Made by a program: the position numbers and the translations under genes
Assembly (NCBI GenBank): GCA_949358305.1
Contig: OX442324.1
Span: forward strand, 2,223,501-2,283,500
Origin: Strigamia acuminata
Lineage: Eukaryota; Arthropoda; Chilopoda; Geophilomorpha; Linotaeniidae
Length of the DNA: 60,000 nucleotides
Direction: 5' to 3'
Shown: positions 44,101 through 56,200 of the stretch, piece after piece
Layout of the letters: every line of letters begins with the position of its first letter
How positions within the stretch are numbered: the stretch's first letter is position 1
Notes under the pieces: generated by a model
What the model was told of the DNA's origin: nothing
Databases searched by the model: none
Seen by the model: the letters and a program-made list of their open reading frames with translations, nothing else

Positions 44101-47100
44101 GCGTAGTGAAGCAAGACGACTTCAAACGTGCGCAGTTGCCGTCCGGGAATCGCGACGTTATCGTTTTCCCACCCACGTGTCTCGAAAGAGGACGAAATTA
44201 CAAAGTGATCCTCGAGTTGAAACGATACGACAATCACGTGGACACTCCAACGGCCACTATTTTAATCGATTCGGTGAATTTGTTTTGATTTTTACAAATT
44301 GATTTTATTTCTAAATGAAATTGTAATTTTTAGATTGCTCTCATTCCACGCATCGAAAGTATCCCGTTCTTCCAAGACACCGTAATCAACGAACACCGGA
44401 GACAAGAATTCGAGCGATTCAGATGCGGTCAAGCATTTGCGTCGGTTATTAAACCCAGCTTGCCGGAAATCTGCAAAAAATACCTGATTAGCATCGGATT
44501 TTACGTTTACGAAGAAGCGCTCGAATGTAATTGCGATCCGACCGGCTCCACGAGTGCCATTTGCGACAATTTAGGTGGTCAGTGTTCGTGCAAATCGCAC
44601 GTTGTCGGCCGACGTTGCGACCGATGTGCGCCCGGAACTTACGGTTTTAGTCCTTCCGGATGTAGAGGTGTGTGATCGACGAATAATCGGGTTTAGATTT
44701 CTAGTTGGGTTTCTTATGTTTTGTCTTTTTTGGTTTGCAGCGTGCGATTGCGATAGTGTTGGGTCGCAAGACAATTTTTGTGATGGTCACTCGGGACAAT
44801 GCAAGTGTCGGCAGAACACTTATGGACGACAATGCGACGAGTGTCAACCTGGATTTTGGAATTACCCGACATGTATTCGATGTGAATGTAATGGGCATGC
44901 GGACACGTGCGACTCGAGGACGGGGCATTGTCTTGATTGCCGCGACTTTACTGTTGGGAATCAATGCGAAGGGTATGGTTTTAGGGTGCAGAAAACGACA
45001 AAAATTTTGCATTTTTGCATGTTTTTTATATGCAAAAAAAATTGAATTTTTGCCTTTGAATGGAAAAAAAATGCATTTTTAATCTAAATTTACATTTTTT
45101 TCATCCAAAAAGTGCATTATTACGTCAAAAAAGTGCGTAATTGCATCTAAAAATGAATTGTTGCATCCAAAAAATGTAAAATTTTCATTTTTGTATCAAT
45201 CGTTTTAAGTGTTTTAAGATAAAAATGTTTATTTGGTTTTAAATGACAGTTGCTTAACCGGATTCTACGGCGATCCACGAATCGGCATCAACATTCCATG
45301 TCGAGCGTGCCAGTGTCCAGGCCTGAAAGACAGTGGGCACAGCTACGCCGACACTTGTTATCTGGATACACGTTTGCACACGGTCGTGTGCAATTGTCCC
45401 GAAGGATACGCCGGCGAAAGATGCGACCGATGCGCCAACAATTACTACGGAAACCCCGACACTCCGGGCGGAAGATGCGAAAGCTGCAATTGCAACAGCA
45501 ACATCGATGTTCTTCGACCCGGCAATTGCGACGCTCGATCGGGCGAGTGCAAACAATGTCTGTTTAACACCGAAGGATTCTATTGCGATCGATGCAAACC
45601 GGGTTTCTTTGGTGACGCGATCGAGCAGTTATGTCAAGGTATAATAATTTTTTTTTTTAAAAAAAATCCAATTTAAATATATTTTTTTAAACAAATATTT
45701 TTTTTCTTTCTAGAATGCGTCTGCAACGTTCTCGGCGCGGATCCACAAGCAGGACCCTGCAACCGGATTACGGGACAATGTCCGTGTTTGCCGAACGTAG
45801 TCGGCCAGAAATGCGACGAGTGCGAGAGAAATCACTGGAAATTGGCGAGCGGCGAAGGATGCGAAGCTTGCGACTGCGACGCCTATGGGTCTCATTCGGA
45901 TCAGTGTAACGAAGTGAGAAGACATAAGTTTGTGGTGTGGTAACTCGAATTAATATTTTGTCTTCTATTTTAGTACGATGGGCAATGCGAGTGCAAACCG
46001 GGATATGGTGGCCGTCGATGCAACGAGTGCCAACAGAATTACTGGGGAAATCCAAATGTGCAATGTTTTGGTGCGAAATATGCGCAAAAGAGTTGTTATT
46101 TGCATTCTAATTTGTGGTTTTTGGCTTTTTTTAGCTTGTAATTGTGATCAAGCCGGCTCCACTTCATTGCAGTGCCACCGAAACAACGGGTCTTGCATTT
46201 GTCAGGAGGGAATCGGCGGAGATAGGTGCGATAAATGCGCTCGTGGGTACATAGGAAACGCGCCGTACTGCGACCCGTGCGGAGAGTGTTTTGACAACTG
46301 GGATTTGACGATTGATAACTTGAGAGGTAACATTTATTTTTATTTATTTGTAGTTTTTATTCTATGTAATTGATTGTAATTTAATTTAAAAACAAAAAAA
46401 AACAATTACATGCAGCTCCTATAGAGATGCATAAGGGTAAAAGCGGATTTTTGCTGTAATGGCGGCGTTTGGTGGAATTTTTTTTTACAATTTTGTTTTC
46501 AACAGGCGAAACCTACAGACTCATCGACGTTGCCAAAAGAATTAATCAGACCGGGTCGACCGGAGCTTACGTCGAAGAGTTTAATAAAATGGAAATTAAA
46601 ATTCAAAGAATCTACGAAATTCTAGCGAATGCCAATATAACCGGCGGTGATATTGAGGGCCTACAACAAGCGATCGAAGAGATTCGGTAATTTTTCCGTT
46701 ACAAAATTGCACTTTTTCTTCAAAAGTGCATTTTTATTGCATAAATATGCATTTTTGAGCTTATAATGTCCGATTTTCTGACTATATAAAGTGAATTTTA
46801 TTTTATTTGTTTTTTCAAGGCGTGAACTGCAGAAAAATCAGGACTATTTTAAAGATGTCGATAACGAAGTGGACGACACGACAAACAGAATATCGGACGC
46901 GAAATATCAATTGGAGGACTTGAAAATGAAAGCGAAACAAGTGGAAAAAGAGGCAATCGATCTGAAAAACGCAGCGCGAATTTTACAAGAAGCTGATGTC
47001 GATGGTACGAATAATTCTTATTTTCTCATAAAAAAAAAATAACAAAAAAGAATGCGATTAAACGCAGGGGCTCTAAATATCACTCGGGACGCTCACCGGC

Positions 47101-49062
47101 GATCGCAGGTGGCGCAGGCGAAAGTGGACGGATCGGAGAGAAACATCGATTTGTCGAAACACGAGAGGAAACGAACGGAAAACATTATCGAACAAGGAGA
47201 ATCGTTTTTCAATAGGACGTTCATGGAGAACGAAGAATCTCTCAACAAAGTTGTGAATCTTTTGTCGGCCTTGGAAGGGGAAATACCCGAACTAAACACT
47301 CAGGTGATTACTGAATTGTATGATGATTATCGAATTGTTTAATGTGTTTGTTTGGTTTTGTTTTGTTTTGTTTTGTAGGTTTGCGGTGCTCGTGGGGATC
47401 CGTGCGACTTGCTGTGCGGAGGGGCCGGCTGCAAATCGTGCGGCGGATTGAGCTGCGATAAAGGGGCGACGACCAAGGCGGAAAACGCCATGGGACTTGC
47501 GGAAGACGCGGAAAAGTTGCTGCGAGAGAAGGAGAGACAGACGAATGAATTGCAGATTAGTGTAATGAAATAATGCAATTTGAGGGGGAGAGAATTTTAT
47601 TTTAATTTTTTTTTTTACATTTTATTTCAAAGGTCGCACAAGCAAATAAAAATGCACACGTGGCGCGAAACGAGGCGCAGTTGGCGTACGACAAAGCGGC
47701 ATCCGTTAAGAATTTCTCGGAGGACGTTCGAACGGATTTGGAGGATCTGTTCGAACGGATTCAAGATTATTTGGACACGGACGCGTCGAAACCTTCGGAA
47801 ATTCGCACTTTTGCCGAACAGGTAATTTTGGGAGGAAAAAAAAGCGAACAAAAATCGACTTTTATTTTGTTTGTTAAATTCTGAAATGAGAAAAAAAAGT
47901 GATTATTGTTTCATGCTGCTTTTAAAGATGGTTGCCGTAAGTTTTTTCACATTTTGAAAAATGAATTTTTATTTTTTTTTGGATTAAATTTATTTGTTTT
48001 AATGATTTTAATTAATTAATTTGATTGAAGGTTTTGAGTAAGTCGATTTCGTTGGACCCGGAGCAAATTCGGGACATGGCGCGCCAAATTAACATAACGA
48101 TCGCAAGTTTGACCAACATCGAAAGCATTTTGGCCGAGACGAGAGGCGATTTGGAGCGAGCCAGAGAGCTGAAACGCCACGCGGACCGCGCCAAAATGGA
48201 AGCCGAGGGAATTCTGGACATAGTCGAGGCCGCTTTGAAGGCTTTGGAGGAAGCGAAAGAAGCGCAGGAAAAGGCCAAACTCGCCATCCAGATGGCCAAC
48301 GAGGGGATTGGACATGCGGACGACGATCTCGTTTCGGTAAAAGCGCTATAAAAGAGCACTCCAAATTGTATAACTAATTGCTTTTCAATTCGAAGATTAT
48401 CAGCGAAACGGCGACGGCGCAAAGCACGGCCAACGCTTCCGTGAAAGATGTGGAAAACCTGAAAGAAATGCTCGTGGAAATTAAGAGAAAGAACGTCGAG
48501 AACGACGTGAACGTGAAACGAGCCACCAACGAAGCTAAGGCGGCCAACGAGTTGGCTACTCAGGCTGAAAATGTAAATGTTTGAATGTTTGAACGTTTTA
48601 ATGTGTTTAACGTGTTTAATTTGTTGGTTAGTCTGCCAAGAATTTGGAAAAGAAATACAACGATGCGCTGACTTTGCTGGATGAGAAGGCAGCTAAAAGC
48701 GGCGAGGCGAAACGAAAGGCGGAAGAATTGAGGAATCGAGCTAATGATTTATCCTACAGCGCCAATAATAAACTGGAGAATTTACGAAGTGAGTGCAATG
48801 TCTGTACCGACTTACCAACATCTTTTGTTGGGAGCGGCGCGAGATTTTGCGCGATCGGAAGCGAGATTTCCGCCAGATCACTGAAGTTGTATGCATTTCA
48901 TTTTAATGTTTGATATTTTCAGGCATTGAAAGCGAGTTTAACCAGCACGAAATACTGTTGATGGACTTCAGCCAGGAGTTGGTGAAATTGGATAAACAGA
49001 TGACAGAACATTTGAGCATTATCGAAACTCGATCAAAGAAGTACAGAGAATGTATGCCTTGA
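32128..49062 (+). CDS. LanB1: Laminin subunit beta (LAMB1/LanB1 type)
   Basis: Secreted beta chain of the basement-membrane laminin trimer. Exons: 32128-32209, 35483-35533, 35881-36558, 40856-41102, 41591-41753, 41818-42213, 42283-42403, 42834-43022, 43095-43274, 43338-43447, 43516-43731, 43801-43959, 44025-44273, 44334-44667, 44741-44972, 45250-45638, 45714-45913, 45974-46070, 46135-46326, 46506-46686, 46820-47004, 47068-47303, 47379-47561, 47633-47821, 48031-48336, 48396-48572, 48632-48788, 48923-49062. All join in frame to 2012 residues (human LAMB1 about 1786). Signal peptide 1-27; unusual extension about 28-270; LN domain ([54 protein letters not shown]); LE repeats; LF domain about 811-990; more LE repeats; coiled coil from about 1430, interrupted by the Cys-rich beta knot (1629-1690). 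The C-terminus ends ECMP, with the Cys expected to bond a gamma chain. Confidence 0.95.
33000..33960. repeat. AT-rich degenerate repeat tract, laminin intron 1
   Basis: About 1 kb of A/T-run repeats. The clearest is a 20-bp unit GATTTTTGAGGTATAAAAAA repeated near 33190-33270, followed by variable GAAAAAATTATTTTTTT-like units. The open frames at 33677-34024 are products of this tract. Confidence 0.75.
36045..36188 (+). repeat. Coding 18-bp minisatellite (hexapeptide xRQEER, eight copies)
   Basis: Eight in-frame copies of an 18-bp unit encoding [H/R/G]RQEE[R/T] within laminin exon 3. The nucleotide unit CGCCAAGAAGAGAGGCGT is well conserved, so expansion is recent or maintained. Confidence 0.9.
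37002..37532. mobile_element. Foldback element, laminin intron 3
   Basis: Left arm (37002-37030) reads CAGTTTGTGGCAGGCACTTT and onward; the right arm (37504-37532) is its inverted copy with a few changes (CAGTTTGCGGCAGGTACTTT on the minus strand). Span about 531 bp. Flanks TCTAAC and TTTAAC resemble each other but no certain target duplication is visible. It encloses the smaller palindrome at 37245-37309. Confidence 0.6.
37245..37309. mobile_element. Short palindromic element nested in foldback
   Basis: Perfect 18-bp inverted ends, TAGGCGCATTCAATAACT (37245-37262) and AGTTATTGAATGCGCCTA (37292-37309), around a 29-bp loop. Confidence 0.6.
37547..37651 (+). mobile_element. hAT-type MITE, copy 2
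   Basis: 105 bp in laminin intron 3, with ends CAGGGCTTCTTAAAC and TTTAAGAAGCCCTG. A perfect 8-bp target duplication ATCTACAG flanks it (37539-37546 and 37652-37659). Its left 30 bp match the inverted right end of copy 1 in Rap1. Confidence 0.9.
42540..42670. repeat. TGCA-rich intronic repeat, laminin intron 7
   Basis: Several imperfect copies of AGTGCA and AAATGCACATTTTTAGT. Similar tracts at 45000-45180 and 46700-46760 lie in other laminin introns. Confidence 0.6.
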
Positions 49063-49443
49063 TAAGAGAAGAAACTCAAGGAGACTTTAAGTTACTGGTG
49101 CTAAACTTTATAATAAGAAAAATAAAAAAAAATTTCTTTCTAATTTCTAATATTTGCATTTTTTTTTCTGTTCATTTAAACCACTGCCATGTTTTAATTT
49201 TTCCCGTGTGCTAAGTTTTTTATTTGCATTTTTTTTTTATTTTTTAAATTTTATTTTGTTTGTTAACTTTTTTATTATTATATAAAATACTTAAGACAGA
49301 TCAATTTGTTCCTATCTCTTAAATAGAAATTTTATATACAGAGAAGGGTACGAAATAAACGAAAATTTACGAGTACTTATATGATTCCTTTGCAATAATT
49401 TTGTATTAATAAATTTGTACGATTTTCTGTTTTATTAATTGTA

Positions 49444-49493
<50 letters not shown>

Positions 49494-50280
49494 ATTATTA
49501 TTATTAATTATTATTATTATTATTGTTAATTATTCCAGTGATTTACAATTTAAATTCATATTTTTTTTAAAATTTGTATCGTGCCATAAATTTTTTGTAG
49601 CTTAATTATGTAGTTTAATACGTAAAGGGACGTTGTAATTGTGTTTTTTTTTAGTTTTTTTTTATTACTAATGAAATTATTCAAATTCTACATTGAAATT
49701 AGAAAATAACCATTGATGCTGGTTGTGTTTAAAAACTGTATTTACAAACAAAACAAAAAACAATTCGGGTAATAAAAACGAGTTTTCTCAAATTAGTCTT
49801 ATTGATTTAACACAATTTGAATTGAATCCTAAAGTCATATAACGTCCAACACATTTCTGCCACCTGACGACGAAACATTAAACATTTTTATTTACTGTTA
49901 ACCATCAATGAATACCTACATACTTTTAAATTTTTATTATTGCTGTTTTTATTTTTCAGACAACACCAACAAAATTAAATCTAATAAGTGAATAAATTCG
50001 AATCATCCATTATTGAAATCCAACAATTAGTACCACAGATTCCCACCAGTCTCACACAGCAAAATGGCGGGTTAAACATAAACAGTATGGCATAATAGAT
50101 GAATGGACCATACTAGTAAACAACTAATCGGAGTAAGTTTACTTAGAAAAAAAACAACCAAACCGAACAAAGTCGATTCCATAAAATTAAAACATTTGCG
50201 CACGATTCCAGCAAGCCAGAAAATGGACAACTAACAGCGCGAAAAACAGCGAAACACCAATTACGTATTCATATCACCAG
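49063..50280. other. Laminin 3' region and spacer
   Basis: A polyadenylation signal AATAAA lies near 49120. The stretch then holds T- and A-runs, an (ATT)n microsatellite and AT-rich sequence. No protein gene is visible. Confidence 0.5.
49447..49525. repeat. (ATT)n microsatellite
   Basis: Almost uninterrupted ATT triplets broken by a few AATT steps. Confidence 0.95.
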
Positions 50281-53200
50281 GTGCAATTTATTGACAAATT
50301 AATGCGTGATATTCGCCCAGACATCAACAAAATGGTGTTCCATCAACAAACCAACTACAATGTGATGAATCAATACTATTGGGTATATAAAATAACATGA
50401 AGGGCTTGAAAATTACCTTAAATGTGCCGATGTTTCTTTCGCTTCCAGGTGGTCGTGATCGTCGCAGCGACTTTCTTCATCCTTCTCCCACTCGTGGCGT
50501 GGATTTGGCGGAGTTGCCGTTGGTGAGTACGAGTGACCCCCTGAAAGTGGGCTCAGTTGCGTGACATGTGTCACGCGGCCTAATCGAATTGTGTGCGCAT
50601 CGCGTCTTTATTTTCTTAGTGTTAGTGGACGATACGCTTTCAAACTGATCAACAGTATCGATCCTAGACAATAGTTTGCCGGCGTATCGGTTGTCAATGG
50701 CAACTGGACGGTATTTTATAAATAAAAATAAAAAAATATATAAATTTCGTTGGGCTTCGCGTGATTGGAATATATATATATATTTTTTTTACTTTTATTT
50801 GTTTATTTATTTATTTATTTATTTGTTGGTTTTTCTTTTTTTTTTTGTATATTTAAATGTGAAATCATCAATTTTTTTATTTTTTTATTTTTTTTATTTC
50901 TTTTTTTTTGTAGTAATAAAAAAGTAGTATTCGTGCACCTGTTGAGATATATGATTTAATATTATAAAACGGAGTTGAAATTATCTAATATATACGGCAT
51001 ACATAATGTATGAAAAAAAAGCCATCACGGAATTAATGCATTCCTCATGGGATATTTTCACACTTTTAAATTTTTAAAACATTAATCACATTAAAAATGA
51101 CGACAAAAAATGGAAATCAACACCTAAAAATACACAAAAACGAGAAAAGAATTCATTTTTTTTTACACACAAAAATCGCCAAATCCAACGCAAAAACCAC
51201 CAAAATCGACATCGAGGCCTAAAAATCAAAATCGCGGCCCAATCTCGAACGAATAAAAATCAAAAAAATACCATATTTATTTATTTATTTATAAAAAGCT
51301 AAAATTCAATAATTTGCTTCCTTTGTGTAAAATAATCGTGGAGAATGTTGTTCAACCATTGGCATATATGTTTCGGCCGGAAGTAGTTCGGCCTCATTGA
51401 TTGTGGAAGGGAGTTTTAGTTAGTGTGTCGTGACAAGCCGGTGTGAGTGAGTGTTGATCTGTGTAGTGGCGCGTGGACTGTGGCCGTCCCATCCCCTCAC
51501 CCGAGCCCTCACCTCACCTCACCCCGCAGTTCGGTGGGCGTATGTTCCGACTCAACCGCAACTGGTTACCGGACGATCTCTGCGATGATTCGACCACGAC
51601 CGGGCGCGACAGATTCCACAGACCTTCACGATCACGTTTCCGACGACGAATCAACGCGCACCGCAAAGCGCGGGCCACGTCCGACCCCAACGAACTCGAC
51701 CACAAGCCGCCAGCGTCGTCGACTTCCAGCGCCGTACGTTGGTTCCGGACCAAATTGGCCCGGCAGAGATCGTCTAGTCTGAATGACGTCACGCCCGTGT
51801 CTTCCTTCAACTCGAGTGTGGAGTCTCTCTCGCGCCTTTTATCACGTGTCGGCATTAACAGGGGTCGTTCGACCGGTTCCAGGTAAATATTCGATTGGCC
51901 TTATCGTTCGCGGAGTCGACAGTTCGCGCTCGGTATCTTGATGCTAAATTCGTGCTGCACATCTCATTTTGTGCAGACGATTTTCTGATCCCAGTTGTTA
52001 TTTAGCAGTATATTAAGCCTAATATTAGGCCTAGTAATGCTGAAATAAAGTAAATAAACAACAATATTTTGCTCCTACGCTGAAAATTACTTTTCTTAAA
52101 GAGTTTATTGTTGTTTATTCACTTTATTTTAGCATTATTAGGCCTAAATAACAACTGGAATTAGAAAATCGTCTGCGCAGAATGGGATGCGCCGTATGAT
52201 TTTAGCATCAAGATACCGGGCGCGAACTGTAATTTGCTGTTATCATGAAACCATTTTTTTTCTCTTTTTATTTATTTATTTTTATTTTTATTCAATTTTA
52301 TTTTATTTATTTATTTATTAATAAAAATAAAACAATCGATGCTAGTTTGGATTTTTTTTTAACAAATGGCGAATCGTTGAGCGGGTTCAGTCACTCGTGA
52401 CGTCACGCAAAATATCGAATTAGTAAGAGTCGAGTTTTTTCGGATATAAAGAATTACAACACCCAGCTTTTAATTTATTAATTCGGTCTGGGCCGGCTTG
52501 ATTGATTGATGCAAACAGATCGATGAACTATTTTAAAGTAAATCGATGATCGAATTGGACGACGCGCTTTGCGAATGGTCCTTTGCCATTTGCGAACGGC
52601 CTCTCGACGGGGTTTTTGATTGATTTGCTTTGGGAGAGAGGAAAAAAAATCAACATCGAATTTACATTTGCAGCCTGTAAATTTAATTCTGGCTCATCCG
52701 ACAGCAATTAACGCGGAATGACGGTTTGTTTCGAGCGAAAGTGGTATATAAAGTACACACTTCTTGACATTTGCATCAAACATTGACAAGTCGTGCGGAT
52801 TTAGCGTGGCGCACGATCTGGTGGCGACATTTGTAACGAAAAAGTTTGTAACCGTTGAAAGATTCGAGAAATTCATATTTCACACACGGACAAACATGTG
52901 TACGAATGCATCTGGTTTGTGTTTATGATTCGAGTTGCTCACTTGCTCGATATTTTGTCAGTGGGGTTTGTTCAACCACGTACACGCAATAAAATGTAAG
53001 GATGACGTAAGAAATCGATAAAGAAATCAATGATTAGGCGTATATTTTGTTGGCTGTCGTGCATCTCGTGATGAACGGGATTCCGCGTGATCGGCAGGTG
53101 TCTGCTTACTCGCAGCTGCTAGGACACGGGACAAAACGATGAAGTCGAGTAGTGTGCCAGACGACGGCGAGAAAATGTGAAAACATGATGTTTTTTATTT

Positions 53201-56200
53201 AACGGATTGATGTTGGGCCTGTACAGTCGTCGAAATATCGTTGTCGTACGAGGCAGCGGCGGCGGCGGCGGCGGCGGCGGTTGGGCCGACAACGAGGATC
53301 AACACGACCGCTTCAACCGCCGTTGTCCATCGAAAAATTATGACAAGTTCCCGAAAAGAATTCGGCCGAGGAAACCGCAGGGATGCGAGTTGGAGGACCA
53401 AGAAGACGCTTCCCTGGTCCCACTCACGTCGGAATCGCGCAGCCACAGTTTGAACTCAGCTTCCATCGGATGTCTCGGTGCGAGGCGGGCGAGCGACGTG
53501 TCTTTGCCGGGCTTCGGCCCGTCCTCGCCGTCAGCCATCGCGGCCATCGCCTGCACCGCCGTCGTCACGCCGTCGGCCGCCCGCACGCCGTCGTTGGACG
53601 AGCGGAGACCGTCGGCCGTTTCGAGGGAATTGGACTCGTTGGCCTCGTGGTTCCAACGGCTGCGATGGAACAGCGTGAGAGAGGAACTCGGACGAAGGAA
53701 TAGTCAGAATGGGAGCAGCAGGTGCTAACAAACACACAAATTCACTCTATCTTTTTCTCTTATTTTTACATTTATTTCTCATTTATTTCGAATTTGCGCT
53801 TAGGCCTAAACTGATTGTTGCTTTTTTTTTACATACTTTTTTCATTGTTTGTTTTAGTTACTTTGTTTTTTGTTTGTGCTTCGATTGTTGGTATTGTATT
53901 GACTTGGGATATGTCGTATTATAGCGTTTGTAAGCATTTTTTTTTGTTGTTGTTGAAAATTTCCTCCCGTTTTGGAACTGTTGGCATTAATGGCAGCCAG
54001 TATATTCGTGCAACTAATTTTTATTTTTATTTATTTTTAATTTTTTTTTACTTCTTAATTTTTTTTTATTAATTAATTTTTTTTAGGGATTTTTCTGAAG
54101 TTTTGAATATTTTGAAACGAAATTTTCATCTGAAAATTAAATCGAAATTTCAAAATTAGCCCTAAAACAATTAAGAGAACAAATCTTTGCAGGAATTTGA
54201 AATAGCTTAGTAACAGAACAAATTCAATTCTAAACTTTTTTTTGTTTTGGGTTGATATCCGTTCAAAGTGGCACAAGTCCAGTCCAGGGGTTCTCGAGTC
54301 AGAAACTTAACTTTTTGTTTACAACGTAGAAGGTTTTAGGTCCAGCGTCAATTACCAAGTGTTCATGGTCACAGTTTTCCAGATAACTGAAAATCTCAAA
54401 GAAATATCACGAGAACGGAAGCTCGGATCGTCAAAAACTAAACACCAAACGAAAGAACGAAAAAAAAAACAGCACCAGAAACGTTAATTAAACAACACTG
54501 CCCGTAACTAATGATTAATGTGCATTAAATTGAACAGTGTATACCAGGGGTCGGCAAATAATTTTAAGTGGGGTCCGGATACTATTGAAAATTTTTATCG
54601 AGGTCCAGAAAAAAACACTTAAAAACCTTACTAAAAACCTAAGAAAACGGAAAAAACACTTAAAAACCTAATAAACCCCCCCAATAAACACACAACCTAA
54701 AAAATACCAGGAAAAAACAGGAAAAATAAGAAAAAACACCGAAAAACCAACGAAACCGAGGGAAAAACGTCGCTAAAACGTCACCACGGTCCAAGTTTCG
54801 ACCTTCTGCGGTCCGGATACATTTATTTTAGACACCCTATATTGTCGGGCCAGTTTTATTTGGCGCACACTCTTCTTTTCACTCTTCTGGAAAACTGTGA
54901 CCGTATAAACTTAGTAAATGCACATCCACCTACGATATTTCGAGTAATCCAGTAGGGCAGTAGTCACTTGTTAGATGCTATAAAGTGTGTATTTTTTTTT
55001 ATTTCTTCCTTCCAACACATCCTGCCCCTTATCTCCTTGGCAACCAAACAGGAAGTGTGGCTTTTTGAGATGGGATGTCCTCTTTTCAGGCATTTGATTG
55101 ACAAACTTTTAAGTGGTGCTCAGTAAATACCAATCGAAAATTGAGACATTTTTCAATGTTTCAATTTTCGGGAAATGATTTAATGTGATTGATTTAGCAG
55201 CTATAAATCATGAGAGTGAAAAATGGTTTGAGCCAATTTTTTTGACAGGCAAAGTGGCAGTTTATTCAGATAGCTAACTTGTTAATGATTATGTTGAAGC
55301 TTAGATGGTGGGCTAGGAGTTTTGGCATGTTGAGGGGTCACCAAACCCTGTGCGGTTTTTTTTTTCGGTACTATCATTATCGGATATTGGCAGATATCGA
55401 TGCTTGGTGCATTCAAGCTTTGTGTTTGTGTGGTTTTTGGTGTTTGTGTAAAGAGCGAAAGAGCAAATGATACCGTTTAACGTGGCGCGAGTTTTTTGAA
55501 GGGTCCCACCTTGCGTTTCGCAGGAAAAGCCTGTGAGAGTTGGACAGCAGATGTTTTGGGTCTCTACTGTGAATTTGTGCGATGAGATCGCAGAACTTTA
55601 AATTCGGTTTTTTGTTTTGGTGTTTTTAAATTTGTACTTTGATGAATTTAGATAAAAAATGAAAAAAGTTTAGAAATTTAGACAATAAATGGAAAAAAAT
55701 TCAGATATTTAGACAAATTTAGACAAAAAATGGAAAAAATCAGAAATGTAGGCAAATTTAGACAAAAATTTTAAAAAAAAATTCAGAAATTTAGACAAAA
55801 CCAAAAAATTTTTCAGAAATTTAGACAAATTTAGCAATAAATGGAAAAACAATCAGATATTTAGACAAAAATGGAAAAATGGAAAAATGGAAAAAAATCA
55901 GAAATGTAGGCAAATTTAAACAAAAAATTAAAAAAAATTCAGAAATTTAGACAAAACCAAAAAAATTTTCAGAAATTTAGACAAAACCAAAAAAATTTTC
56001 AGAAATTTAGACAAAAAATGAAAAAAATGTTGATAAATTAAGACAACAACTGAGAAATTTTTTTATAAGATCGAATGTTTAACAAACGCTTATATATCAT
56101 AGGTGCATTCATTTAACGTCTAAAAAAATCTATTAAGACCGTTTACGTTGATAAATAGTTGTTTACAAAAACGGTTTTAAGCTCTGTTCGAATCGATTAT

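Noticed and set aside
50676-50959. Phe/Tyr/Leu-rich open frames
   Set aside because: Translation of T-rich, TTTA-repeat intron sequence.
54283-54310. CAGGGGTTCTCGAGTC as a possible hAT left end
   Set aside because: No inverted partner or target duplication in the following sequence.
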